From contig JACKEJ010000006.1 in assembly GCA_020633055.1 (NCBI GenBank), positions 248,001-312,000 of the forward strand: a stretch of 64,000 nt of DNA, read 5' to 3'. Positions 7,674 to 17,440 of the stretch are shown in pieces. Below the pieces are notes generated by a model. It was given only the letters and a program-made list of their open reading frames with translations, made no database searches and had not been told where the DNA came from. This DNA comes from Sandaracinaceae bacterium. GTDB taxonomy: Bacteria > Myxococcota_A > Polyangia > Polyangiales > Houyiibacteriaceae. The stretch's first letter is position 1. Every line of letters starts with the position of its first letter. The position numbers and the translations under genes were made by a program.

Positions 7674-10214
7674 GTGAAAACGTGTCCGCCGACGAGTCCT
7701 TGCCCACGCGCATGCTTGGGCATCTCCGTTATGCTCTTGCTCTGCGCGCCCGGCTGTGGGCACGGGCCCGAAGTAGGTGGGGACGACGCGGGTCAGGGCG
7801 CGTGCACGACCGCCCTGGACTGCGACGACGGGGTCTACTGCAACGGGCCGGAGCAGTGCGTTCCCGGGGATGGCGAGGGGAGTCCGAGCACGTGCGTCGC
7901 CGGTGTCGCCCCGTGCGGGTCTGGGGCATGCAGCGAGTCGTCTCGGGCGTGTGTGGCCGAGTGCGACCCCACCGGGGACCGCGACAACGATGGGGTGGTC
8001 TCCGTGGCTTGCGGCGGGTCCGACTGCGACGACGACGACCCGAACCGCTTCCCCGGAAACCCCGAGGTGTGCGACGCGCTGGGCCACGACGAAGACTGTG
8101 ACCCGTCCACCCTGGGCCCCGATCTCGATCTCGACCAGTTCATTTCGGACATGTGCTGCAACACGCAGCCCGGCGGGGAGCTCCTGTGTGGCCTGGACTG
8201 TGACGACACGCGCATCGCGGTGAACCCGGCCGCCATCGACGACTGCAACGCGGGGGTGGACGACGACTGTGACGGCGAGGTCGACGAGAACCCGGAGTTT
8301 CGCTTCTACCGGGACTTCGACGGTGATGGCTACGGCGTGACGACCGACTTCGTCATGCGTTGCGGCGCCCCGCCTGGCTACTCGCCCATCCCGGGCGACT
8401 GCAACGACATGTTCCCCAACGTGAACCCCGGGGTGGTGACGGACATCTGCGACGGCGCGGTCGACCACAACTGCGACGGGTTCATCGACGAGACGTGTGG
8501 CTGCGTGGACAACGTCGATCTTCCGTGCGGCATCAGCGACATCGGGATCTGCACGCTGGGGGTCCAGCAGTGCGTGGGCGGACTGCCTCAGGCCTGCTCG
8601 GCCGTCTTCCCCGAGTTCGCGGACGAGCAGCTGTGCGATGGACGCGACGAGGACTGCGACCGCACCATCGACGAAGGTCTCCAGACGCTGTGCTACCCCG
8701 ACGGCGACTCGGACGGCTTCGCCGCGGCGGGGGCTGCGCCGACGCCCCGCTGCGTATGTGGCGCGGGCACCACGGCGCTCGCCCCGGACTCACCGAGCAC
8801 CACGGACTGCAACGACGCGACCGCTCAAGTGAACCCCAACCAGCTCGAGGTCTGCGACGCCACGGGACGCGACGAGAATTGCAACGGGCAGGTGGACGAG
8901 GGGCTCCGCGTGCACTGCTACCCCGACCAGGACAGCGACAGCTACGCGCCGCTGGGGTCGACCTTCGTCTCCCGCTGCGCGTGCCTCGTGCAAGAGACCA
9001 CGCGCGTTCCCGTGGCGAGCGTGTTCGATTGCAACGACGCCAACGCCGCACAGCACCCGTCGGCGGGCGAGGCCTGCGACGCCGCAATGCTGGACGAGGA
9101 CTGCGACGGAGAGACCAACGAGGACTGCGCGTGCAGCGGCACCGCGACTCGACCGTGCAGCGAGGCGGGTTTCCTCGGGGCGTGTGGGCAGGCGACGCAG
9201 ACCTGCGACAGCGGGACGTGGAGCGCGTGTCCCACGACGACCGGCCCCGAGGTGTGCGGCGGGGGCGACGAGAACTGCAACGGGGCGTTCGACGAGAACC
9301 AGCCGTGCAGTCCGCTCCCGGTGGGCATGGGCGGAGACGCGCCCAGGTCGTGCAACAACGGGTGCCCGACGGCCGCCACGCAGACGTGTAGCGCGGGGTG
9401 CGTCTGGGGCACCTGCCAGGCGGCGGAGGTCTGCAACTACTGTGACGACGACAACGACGGGTCGCTCGCGGACGACGCGGCGTTGGCGACCACCACGCAG
9501 AGCCAGGGCGTCGCGGACGACGACACGGTCGTGTTCGGCGACGCCACCCGCGTGGGGGCGGCCGTGCTGTTTGGGCCGTCCGACAACACGTCCGGAGCCG
9601 GCTCGGCCATGGCGCCGTTCCTGACCCTCGGGTACGGCACGCTCGTCATCGAAGGCACAGCGACCCTCCTGTGCAACCACACGGACGCGCCGGTCGCCAC
9701 CCACGGCTGGGCCCTGTTCTTGCTCACCGCGGACGGCCGCTCGACGAAGGTCGGCGCGGCCGCGGACCAAGGCGTGCCCTACGACCGCGTGGGCTACGCC
9801 GCGCAGTGGCGCTGGCGGAACGTGGGAGACCGCGGCTATCTGCGCGCGCTGGCGCATCCCGGCGACGACCCGATCCTTCGCAGCGCCACGCTGGTGGACA
9901 ACGCGTTCGGTGCGGTCGACTGCGACGGAACCAGCAGCGCGACGTTCACCCAGCGACTCCGCATGACGATCCACCCCGACGACCCGTCCACGGGTGTGAA
10001 CGAGACCGAAGTGTGCGTCGACAGCATCGACGGTGCCGGCAACGTACTGGCTGCCGTCGGGTGCTGCGAGAGCGCCACCGAGGCGTGCGGCCCCGCCCTG
10101 CAGACCGGCGACCGCATCCGCCTCGCGCTCTCGCTCGGCTACGGCGCCAACATGCAGGGCTTCATCGGCACCGCCCGCTTCACGGCGACGCAGGGCGGCA
10201 CCTGCGCTCCGTGA
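7674..10214 (+). CDS. MopE-like Asp/Cys-repeat lipoprotein
   Basis: This is a secreted lipoprotein of 846 residues. The signal segment ends in LCAPGC (probable lipidated C28). From about residue 80 to 590 it carries at least six imperfect copies of the unit DC(D/N)D...P...E.CD..xDE(D/N)CDGxxDE, the putative metal-binding motif known from Methylococcus MopE and very common in myxobacterial secreted proteins. The acidic loops probably bind calcium and the paired Cys probably form disulfides. The last 260 residues are a different beta-rich domain that I do not recognise. Two in-frame GTG codons (7668, 7674) are possible starts; TATCTT ends 9 nt before the second. It is convergent with dps after 24 bp. 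The function is unknown; surface metal or copper binding is the family-based guess. Confidence 0.75.
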   Translation: MKTCPPTSPCPRACLGISVMLLLCAPGCGHGPEVGGDDAGQGACTTALDCDDGVYCNGPEQCVPGDGEGSPSTCVAGVAPCGSGACSESSRACVAECDPTGDRDNDGVVSVACGGSDCDDDDPNRFPGNPEVCDALGHDEDCDPSTLGPDLDLDQFISDMCCNTQPGGELLCGLDCDDTRIAVNPAAIDDCNAGVDDDCDGEVDENPEFRFYRDFDGDGYGVTTDFVMRCGAPPGYSPIPGDCNDMFPNVNPGVVTDICDGAVDHNCDGFIDETCGCVDNVDLPCGISDIGICTLGVQQCVGGLPQACSAVFPEFADEQLCDGRDEDCDRTIDEGLQTLCYPDGDSDGFAAAGAAPTPRCVCGAGTTALAPDSPSTTDCNDATAQVNPNQLEVCDATGRDENCNGQVDEGLRVHCYPDQDSDSYAPLGSTFVSRCACLVQETTRVPVASVFDCNDANAAQHPSAGEACDAAMLDEDCDGETNEDCACSGTATRPCSEAGFLGACGQATQTCDSGTWSACPTTTGPEVCGGGDENCNGAFDENQPCSPLPVGMGGDAPRSCNNGCPTAATQTCSAGCVWGTCQAAEVCNYCDDDNDGSLADDAALATTTQSQGVADDDTVVFGDATRVGAAVLFGPSDNTSGAGSAMAPFLTLGYGTLVIEGTATLLCNHTDAPVATHGWALFLLTADGRSTKVGAAADQGVPYDRVGYAAQWRWRNVGDRGYLRALAHPGDDPILRSATLVDNAFGAVDCDGTSSATFTQRLRMTIHPDDPSTGVNETEVCVDSIDGAGNVLAAVGCCESATEACGPALQTGDRIRLALSLGYGANMQGFIGTARFTATQGGTCAP

Positions 10215-10238
10215 AGCCGGTGCCGCTCGCAGACGGCC

Positions 10239-10706
10239 TCACTCGAGCAGGCTGCGCAGCATCCACGCGGTCTTCTCGTGCACCTGCATGCGCTGGGTGA
10301 GCAGGTCGCAGGTCGGCTGGTCGCTGACGCTCTCGGCGGTCTTGAACACCTCGCGCGCCGTGCGGGCGACGGTCTCGTGCCCGTCGACCAGCTTCGTGAT
10401 CATGTCGGAGGCCTTGGGGACGCCGTCTTCCTCCTTGATGGACGAGAGCTCGATGAACTGCCGGTAGGTGCCCGGCGCGGGGAGCCCCAGCGCGCGGATG
10501 CGTTCGGCGACGAGGTCCACGGCCAGCGCCAGCTCGTTGTACTGCGTCTCGAACATGAGGTGCAGGGTCTGGAACATGGGCCCCGTGACGTTCCAGTGGA
10601 AGTTGTGGGTCTTGAGGTAGAGCGTGTAGGAGTCCGCGAGCACGCGTGACAGCCCGTTCGCGATCTCCTCGCGCTTGGCGGCTTCGATGCCAATGTCGAT
10701 CTTCAT
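10239..10706 (-). CDS. dps: DNA starvation/stationary-phase protection protein Dps
   Basis: This 155-residue ferritin-like protein should form a dodecamer that oxidises and stores iron and shields DNA during peroxide stress. The conserved ferroxidase helix is present as THNFHWNVTGPMF near residues 34-46, followed by LHLMFETQYNEL, which supplies the His and Glu ligands from neighbouring subunits. The length matches the family. A GGAG sequence lies 8 nt before the ATG. It starts 35 bp after katG on the same strand, so it is probably the third gene of the regulator-katG-dps operon and responds to peroxide through the upstream operator. Confidence 0.9.
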   Translation of the reverse strand: MKIDIGIEAAKREEIANGLSRVLADSYTLYLKTHNFHWNVTGPMFQTLHLMFETQYNELALAVDLVAERIRALGLPAPGTYRQFIELSSIKEEDGVPKASDMITKLVDGHETVARTAREVFKTAESVSDQPTCDLLTQRMQVHEKTAWMLRSLLE

Positions 10707-10741
10707 GAGGGGTTCTCCATTTTCGTTTGGGGCGACGTGAC

Positions 10742-12916
10742 TCACGCCTCGAGGTCGAAGCGGTCGGCGTTCATGACTTTGGTCCACGCGGCGACGAAGT
10801 CGCGCACGAACCGCTCGTGGTTGTCGTCCTGGGCATACAGCTCGGCGTAGGCGCGCAAGACGGAGTTGGAGCCGAACACCAGGTCCACCCGCGTCGCGGT
10901 GAACGCCACGGTTCCCTTGTCGCGCTCGCGCAGCTCGAACGTTCCGTCGGGAGCGGGCGCCCACGCGTAGCGCATGTCCGTGAGGTGGACGAAGAAGTCG
11001 TTGCTCAGGACGCCCACGCGGTCCGTGAACACGCCGTGCGCCGTGCCGCCGTGGTTGGTGCCGAGGACGCGCATGCCACCGACGAGCACGGTCATCTCGG
11101 GCGCGGTCAGGCCCATCAGCTGTGTGCGGTCGAGCAGCAGCTCCTCCGCGCTCACGCCGTAGTCCGCCTTCAGCCAGTTGCGGTATCCGTCGTGCAGCGG
11201 CTCGAGGGGCGCGAAGGACTCGGCGTCCGTCATCCCGTCGGTCGCGTCGCCACGCCCCGGCGCGAACGGCACGTCTACCTCGACCCCGGCGGCGCGCGCG
11301 GCCTGCTCGATGCCCACGTTGCCCGCCAGCACGATGACGTCCGCCACGCTCGCCCCGGACTCCTTGGCGATGCCCTCGAGCACCCCGAGCACGCGGGCGA
11401 GCCGCTCGGGCTCGTTGCCCGCCCAGTCACGCTGCGGAGCGAGCCGGATACGCGCGCCGTTCGCCCCGCCGCGCATGTCGGAGCCGCGGAAGGTGCGCGC
11501 GCTGTCCCACGCGGTGCTGACCATGTCGCTCACGGATAGGCCGCTCGCTTCGATGCGCGCCTTCGTGGCGGCTACGTCGTAGCCCGTGCTCCCCGCGGGG
11601 ACCGGGTCCTGCCAGAGGAGGTCCTCCTGCGGTACGTCGGGCCCGAAGTAGCGGGCCTTGGGCCCCATGTCGCGGTGCGTCAGCTTGAACCACGCGCGGG
11701 CGAACACCTTCGAGAAGTACGCCGGGTCCTTGTGGAACCGCTCCGAGATCTTGCGGTACTCGGGGTCCTTGATCATCGCCATGTCGGCGTCGGTCATGAT
11801 GGGGTTGTAGCGAATGCTCGGATCCTGGACGTCGACCGGCTTGTCGTCCTCGGCGATCTCCACGGGCTCCCACTGCCACGCGCCCGCGGGGCTCTTCTTC
11901 AGCTCCCACTCGTGCCCGAAGAGCATGTCGAAGTAGCCGCTGTCCCAGCGCGTCGGGTGCGTGGTCCAGGCGCCCTCGATGCCGCTCGTGACGGTGTCAC
12001 GCCCGTGGCCGCTGCCCTTCGGGTTCTTCCATCCGAGGCCCGCCTCACCGACAGCGGCGCCCTCCGGATCCGGTCCGAGCTTGGAAGCGTCGCCGTTGCC
12101 GTGGGCCTTGCCGACTGTGTGACCACCCGCGGTCAACGCGACGGTCTCCTCGTCGTTCATCGCCATACGCGCGAACGTGAGGCGCACGTCCGCCGCGGTG
12201 CGCAGCGGGTCGGGCTTGCCGTTGACCCCCTCGGGGTTGACGTAGATGAGCCCCATCTGCACCGCGGCCAGCGGGTTGTCGTGGGTCTCGCGGCTCTGGT
12301 CTTCGTAGCGGTTGGCGGCGAGCCACTCCTTCTCCGAGCCCCAGTCGATGTCCTTCTCCGGGTGCCAGATGTCCTCACGGCCGAACCCGAAGCCGAACGT
12401 CTCGAGGCCCATCGACTCGTACGCGATGGTCCCCGCGAGGAGGATCAGGTCGGCCCAGCTCACGCGGTTGCCGTACTTGCGCTTGATGGGCCACAGCAGC
12501 CGCCGTGCCTTGTCGAGGTTGACGTTGTCGGGCCACGAGTTCAGCGGCGCGAAGCGCTGGTTGCCGGTGCCCCCGCCGCCGCGACCGTCCGCCACGCGGT
12601 AGGTGCCCGCGGCGTGCCACGCCATACGGATCATCAGTCCGCCGTAGTGGCCCCAGTCGGCTGGCCACCAGGGCTGGCTGTCGGTCATCAGCGTGTGCAG
12701 GTCCTTCTTCAAGGCGGCCACGTCGAGCTTCGCGAGCTCTTTCCGGTAGCTGAACTCGCCGCCCAGCGGGTTGGTCTTCGCGTCGTGCTGGTGGAGGATG
12801 TCGAGGTTCAGCGCCTTCGGCCACCACCCCGCGGCAGCTGCGCCGACGTTCGTGTTTCCGCCGTGGGCCACAGGGCACTTCCCCGTGCTCGCGCTCTTTG
12901 CCTGGTCGTTGCTCAT
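10742..12916 (-). CDS. katG: Catalase-peroxidase KatG
   Basis: This 724-residue bifunctional haem enzyme removes hydrogen peroxide (catalase and broad peroxidase activity, EC 1.11.1.21). The distal site is R97, W100 and H101 in RMAWHAAGTYR. The proximal haem ligand is H266 in TAGGHTVGKAHG. The Trp-Tyr-Met adduct that gives catalase activity is complete: W100, Y225 in LIYVNPEGVNG and M251 just before NDEETVAL. The C-terminal half is the usual degenerate repeat domain. The start codon overlaps the stop of the upstream Fur-family gene (ATGA), so the two are translationally coupled, and dps follows. No signal peptide is present. Confidence 0.97.
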   Translation of the reverse strand: MSNDQAKSASTGKCPVAHGGNTNVGAAAAGWWPKALNLDILHQHDAKTNPLGGEFSYRKELAKLDVAALKKDLHTLMTDSQPWWPADWGHYGGLMIRMAWHAAGTYRVADGRGGGGTGNQRFAPLNSWPDNVNLDKARRLLWPIKRKYGNRVSWADLILLAGTIAYESMGLETFGFGFGREDIWHPEKDIDWGSEKEWLAANRYEDQSRETHDNPLAAVQMGLIYVNPEGVNGKPDPLRTAADVRLTFARMAMNDEETVALTAGGHTVGKAHGNGDASKLGPDPEGAAVGEAGLGWKNPKGSGHGRDTVTSGIEGAWTTHPTRWDSGYFDMLFGHEWELKKSPAGAWQWEPVEIAEDDKPVDVQDPSIRYNPIMTDADMAMIKDPEYRKISERFHKDPAYFSKVFARAWFKLTHRDMGPKARYFGPDVPQEDLLWQDPVPAGSTGYDVAATKARIEASGLSVSDMVSTAWDSARTFRGSDMRGGANGARIRLAPQRDWAGNEPERLARVLGVLEGIAKESGASVADVIVLAGNVGIEQAARAAGVEVDVPFAPGRGDATDGMTDAESFAPLEPLHDGYRNWLKADYGVSAEELLLDRTQLMGLTAPEMTVLVGGMRVLGTNHGGTAHGVFTDRVGVLSNDFFVHLTDMRYAWAPAPDGTFELRERDKGTVAFTATRVDLVFGSNSVLRAYAELYAQDDNHERFVRDFVAAWTKVMNADRFDLEA

Positions 12917-13407
12917 GGTCTTCTCCCTCTCTGGTTTCGGGTGTCGGGTTCTTCACTCGCCGCCGCGCGGACGCAGTCGTCGCAGATGCCTCGGACCTCG
13001 ATGTGCGCGCTGACGACCTGCCCGTAGCGCCTGGCAGTGTCGGGCACCTCGAGCGCGTCGAGGTCGTCGCTCTCGAAGTCGCGCACCAAGCCGCAGCGGG
13101 TGCAGACGTAGTGGTGGTGGTTCGCCACGTTCGCGTCGAAGCGCATGCTGTCCTGGCGCGGGCCGAGGGTGGTCAGCACCCCGAGGTCGGTGAGCGTCCA
13201 CAGCGTGCGGTAGACCGTGTCGAGCGACACGGTGGGCGTCGTGGTGCGCACCTCGCGGTAGACCGCCTCTGCGCTCGGGTGCTCGAGGCTCGCCGCGACG
13301 GCGCGGAAGATCTGGAGGCGCTGGTGCGTCAGCTTGAGCCCCGCGCGCCGGGCGGCTGCGGTGAAGTGCTCGACGCGTCTATCGATCTCGCTCTCGGGGA
13401 CTTTCAC
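12913..13407 (-). CDS. Fur-family regulator, probably PerR-type
   Basis: This 164-residue ferric-uptake-regulator-family repressor has an N-terminal winged helix (LTHQRLQIFRAVAAS, then VSLDTVYRTLWTL as recognition region). A metal-binding dimerisation domain follows with HHHYVCTRC near residue 98. A second CxxC (GICDDC) completes the structural zinc site. Its position as first gene of a katG-dps operon points to peroxide sensing (PerR) rather than iron sensing; this is inference from context. The start is GTG. A perfect inverted repeat lies 9 bp upstream and covers the AGGA ribosome binding site, so autoregulation is likely. The gene ends with the ATGA overlap into katG. Confidence 0.88.
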   Translation of the reverse strand: MKVPESEIDRRVEHFTAAARRAGLKLTHQRLQIFRAVAASLEHPSAEAVYREVRTTTPTVSLDTVYRTLWTLTDLGVLTTLGPRQDSMRFDANVANHHHYVCTRCGLVRDFESDDLDALEVPDTARRYGQVVSAHIEVRGICDDCVRAAASEEPDTRNQRGRRP

Positions 13408-13415
13408 GTGTTGTT

Positions 13416-13442
13416 CCTAAATAGGAGTGATAACTATTTAGG
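13416..13442. promoter_or_regulatory. Perfect inverted-repeat operator of the regulator-katG-dps operon
   Basis: CCTAAATAG (13416-13424) and its exact reverse complement CTATTTAGG (13434-13442) flank a 9-bp spacer, in an AT-rich patch of otherwise GC-rich DNA. The sequence TAGGAGTG also occurs as a direct repeat at 13422 and 13439. The site ends 9 bp upstream of the GTG of the Fur-family gene, and one arm contains its AGGA ribosome binding site. It is the obvious candidate operator for the Fur/PerR-type repressor, although it does not match the classical Bacillus PerR or E. coli Fur box. Confidence 0.7.
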
Positions 13443-13555
13443 AGTGTGCCGACGAATACTCCGATGTCAACCCCGGGCGAGCGAGATTGTGGGTCCCGGT
13501 GGGTGTGTCCGTCGCGCTCGGGGGCCGCCTCTCCACATCAGCTCATCGCGAGACC

Positions 13556-14914
13556 TCACACGCCCGCGAAGCGCACGAGCAGGTCCGTCAGCGTCTCCGT
13601 CCCCCAGCGCAGCCCATCGACGGGGATGCGCTCGTTGTGGCCGTGGAACATGTCGGCGAAGCGCATGCCCTTCGGGAGCTTCACGGGGGCGAACCCGTAC
13701 CAGCGCGCCCCGATGCTGGTGAACGCGGTGGCGTCGGTGAAGCCTGGCATCAGGTAGGGCACGAGCGGGGCGTCGGGTTCGCGCTCGGCCATGACCTCGT
13801 GGATGCAGTCGAGGAAGCCGGACTCGCGCGGGGACGTGACCATGGGGTTCCAGGCGTTCGTCACCTCGAGCTCGAAGTCGGGTCCCAGCACGTGTTGCAG
13901 CTCGGCGAGGAACTCCTCCGTGGTAGTCCCGGGCAGGATGCGGCCGTCGATGTCCACCTCGGCCAGCGACGGGATGACGTTGGTCTTGCTGCCTGCGCGC
14001 ACCACCGTGGGGGAGGCCGTGTTCGCCACCATGGCCCCGAGCGCGCGCGCGACGCTCTGGTCGGGCAGCAGCCGCAGGAGGTGCTCGGCTACGGGCGGCT
14101 CGAGCAGGCGCGGCAGCAGCGCCTTCACCGCGCTGGGCTGTCCCTCGGCCAGGGCCGCGAGGAAGTCGCGCATGACCGGCGTGACCCGCTTGGACAGACC
14201 CCGCCGACGCAGGCGCTCGATGCCGGCCGCCAGCTTGTGCACCGACGAGTCGGGGCGAGGCAGCGATCCGTGCCCGGGTTCGCCACGCACGCGCGCCTTG
14301 ACCCAGCAGACGCCCTTCTCGGCCACCTGCACCACGAAGAAGTTGCGGTTCCCGAGGTGCATGTTGAACCCGCCGCCCTCGCCCAGCGCGAACTCCGAGC
14401 GCACCAGCTCGGGGTGGTGGTCCGCCAGCCAGAACGAGCCATGCTTGCAGCCCGCCTCTTCGTCGGCCACCCCGGCGAAGATGAGGTCGCGGTCGAGCGC
14501 GACACGCTCTTGCGCGAGCCGCTTCAGCACGGCCACCGACATCGCCGCCATGTTCTTCATGTCGATCGCGCCGCGTCCCCACAGGCATCCGTCGGCGATG
14601 ACCCCGCCGAACGGCGGGTGGTCCCAGTGCTCGGGGTCCACGCCCACGACGTCGAGGTGCGCCGTCAGCAGCAACGGTCGCTTGCCCACGTCACGCGTCG
14701 CCTTCAAGCGCGCGACGACGTTGGCGCGGCCGGGCGCGCTCTCGAGGATGACCGGCTCGAGGCCACCTTCGCGCAGCTCCGTGGCGCACAGGTCGGCGGC
14801 CTCGCGCTCGTTCCCGGGAGGGTTGGTCGTGTCGATGCGCAGCAACGCCTGACAGAGGTCCACCGCGTGCTGGGTGAGCGTAGCGTCGGCGCGGAAGCGG
14901 GCGAGGTCGGTCAT
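13556..14914 (-). CDS. M20 family zinc peptidase
   Basis: This 452-residue metallopeptidase belongs to the M20/M25/M40 family (acetylornithine deacetylase / succinyl-diaminopimelate desuccinylase / carboxypeptidase type). Metal ligands and catalytic residues are visible: H86 and D88 in TAHLDVVG, D118 in GAIDMK, and the Glu pair E152-E153 in ADEEAG. A dimerisation lid domain lies in the middle, with RAGSKTNVIPS near residue 310. The length fits the carboxypeptidase/aminoacylase branch rather than DapE (about 375). No biosynthetic neighbours suggest a substrate. The ATG at 14914 is supported by TAGAGT located 7 nt upstream and by family length. No signal peptide is seen. Confidence 0.85.
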   Translation of the reverse strand: MTDLARFRADATLTQHAVDLCQALLRIDTTNPPGNEREAADLCATELREGGLEPVILESAPGRANVVARLKATRDVGKRPLLLTAHLDVVGVDPEHWDHPPFGGVIADGCLWGRGAIDMKNMAAMSVAVLKRLAQERVALDRDLIFAGVADEEAGCKHGSFWLADHHPELVRSEFALGEGGGFNMHLGNRNFFVVQVAEKGVCWVKARVRGEPGHGSLPRPDSSVHKLAAGIERLRRRGLSKRVTPVMRDFLAALAEGQPSAVKALLPRLLEPPVAEHLLRLLPDQSVARALGAMVANTASPTVVRAGSKTNVIPSLAEVDIDGRILPGTTTEEFLAELQHVLGPDFELEVTNAWNPMVTSPRESGFLDCIHEVMAEREPDAPLVPYLMPGFTDATAFTSIGARWYGFAPVKLPKGMRFADMFHGHNERIPVDGLRWGTETLTDLLVRFAGV

Positions 14915-15083
14915 GGAGCCCACTCTACACGCGGGGGTCCGCGCCACGAAGAGCGCTCGACATCGTCGGTGAGACGGCGCCGCGGCGGCTCGGAGCGACC
15001 GTGCGATGGGTCGCTCGCGGAAGCCGTCATGGGTGCGTGCCACCGAGGGCGGCGCCCCCACGGTCGCCTAGCGCGCACGGTCC

Positions 15084-15320
15084 TCAGCTGCAGCAGCTCT
15101 CGCCTTCCGCCCCGATGGGCGCCTCTTTGCGCAGGCCCGCGCGCTCGAGCATCCACATGGCGGGGCACCACCCCGTGAAGCCGCTCTGCAGCTGGTTCAG
15201 CCCGACGAAGGCGGTGAACAGGAAGAACGCCGGGTGCACGAACCAGCCGAGCGCCACGCTCGCGAGGGTGAAGGTCCCGGCCATCACGCGGAGGCCCTGG
15301 TTGACGGTGACGTTGCTCAT
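15084..15320 (-). CDS. DUF2892 (YgaP-like) inner-membrane protein
   Basis: This 78-residue membrane protein has two hydrophobic segments (about residues 11-25 and 28-42). It carries the family pattern NQGLRVMAG at the N terminus and GFTGWCPAMWMLE after the second helix. DUF2892 domains accompany rhodanese sulfurtransferases, as in E. coli YgaP. The Cys in GWCP is conserved, and this copy also ends in a Cys-Cys-Ser tail. The gene follows the CsoR-family repressor on the same strand after 33 bp, so the two probably form a small operon. A role in sulfane-sulfur handling is inference; no rhodanese domain is in the window. Confidence 0.8.
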   Translation of the reverse strand: MSNVTVNQGLRVMAGTFTLASVALGWFVHPAFFLFTAFVGLNQLQSGFTGWCPAMWMLERAGLRKEAPIGAEGESCCS

Positions 15321-15353
15321 GAGTGTCGCTCCTTCTCGAGGCCGAGTCTCGCC

Positions 15354-15626
15354 TCAGCCGTACTTGCTCAACAGCGCGCGCACCTGCGCGAGGTTCTTCG
15401 CGGCGCGCTCGCTCTGCCCATCCACACGCAGCTCGCGCTCGATCATGCAGGCCAGCAGCTCGTGGTAGGTCTTGTCCAGCGCCTTGCGCGCCGCAGCCAT
15501 CTGCTGCGCCACCTTCTCGCAGTCCGCGTCCTGCTCGATGAGCTTGCGGAGGCCGCGCACCTGCCCTTCGATGCGGGCGAGGCGGTTGCCGAGCGCGGCC
15601 TTGTTGCTCTCGTCGAGTGCGTGCAT
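15354..15626 (-). CDS. CsoR/FrmR-family (DUF156) repressor with atypical cysteines
   Basis: This 90-residue all-helical repressor has the family signature RLARIEGQVRGLRKLIE and the first sensor cysteine C36 (DCEKV). The copper-sensor positions of CsoR are 25 and 29 residues after that Cys; here these are Met61 and Glu65. The second cysteine, C60, is displaced to +24 (HELLACMIERE). Copper sensing is therefore unlikely. With the neighbouring DUF2892 gene, a persulfide or aldehyde sensor is a reasonable inference. The AT-rich palindromic promoter just upstream is its likely operator. The ATG at 15626 fits the family start. Confidence 0.8.
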   Translation of the reverse strand: MHALDESNKAALGNRLARIEGQVRGLRKLIEQDADCEKVAQQMAAARKALDKTYHELLACMIERELRVDGQSERAAKNLAQVRALLSKYG

Positions 15627-15649
15627 GGGAGCTCCGTGTGACCTGTTGT

Positions 15650-15677
15650 ATACTATACCCCGTAGAGTATATGTCAA
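15650..15677 (-). promoter_or_regulatory. Sigma-70-like promoter with overlapping inverted repeat, CsoR-family operon
   Basis: On the minus strand a perfect -35 box TTGACA (15677-15672) is followed by a 16-bp spacer and a -10 box TAGTAT (15655-15650), 23 bp before the ATG of the CsoR-family gene. The spacer contains the inverted repeat TATAC (15654-15658) / GTATA (15667-15671) around a CCCC-containing centre. This resembles the ATAC-x-GTAT operators bound by CsoR-family repressors. Repressor binding would block RNA polymerase directly. Confidence 0.65.
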
Positions 15678-15713
15678 GACGCGGACGTGTCGCCGGTAGT
15701 ACACTCCGCGGCC

Positions 15714-17393
<1,680 letters not shown>

Positions 17394-17440
17394 CGAGCGA
17401 TGAGGCCCCACAGCTGCGCAGGCGCGGTGGCCACCTGTGC

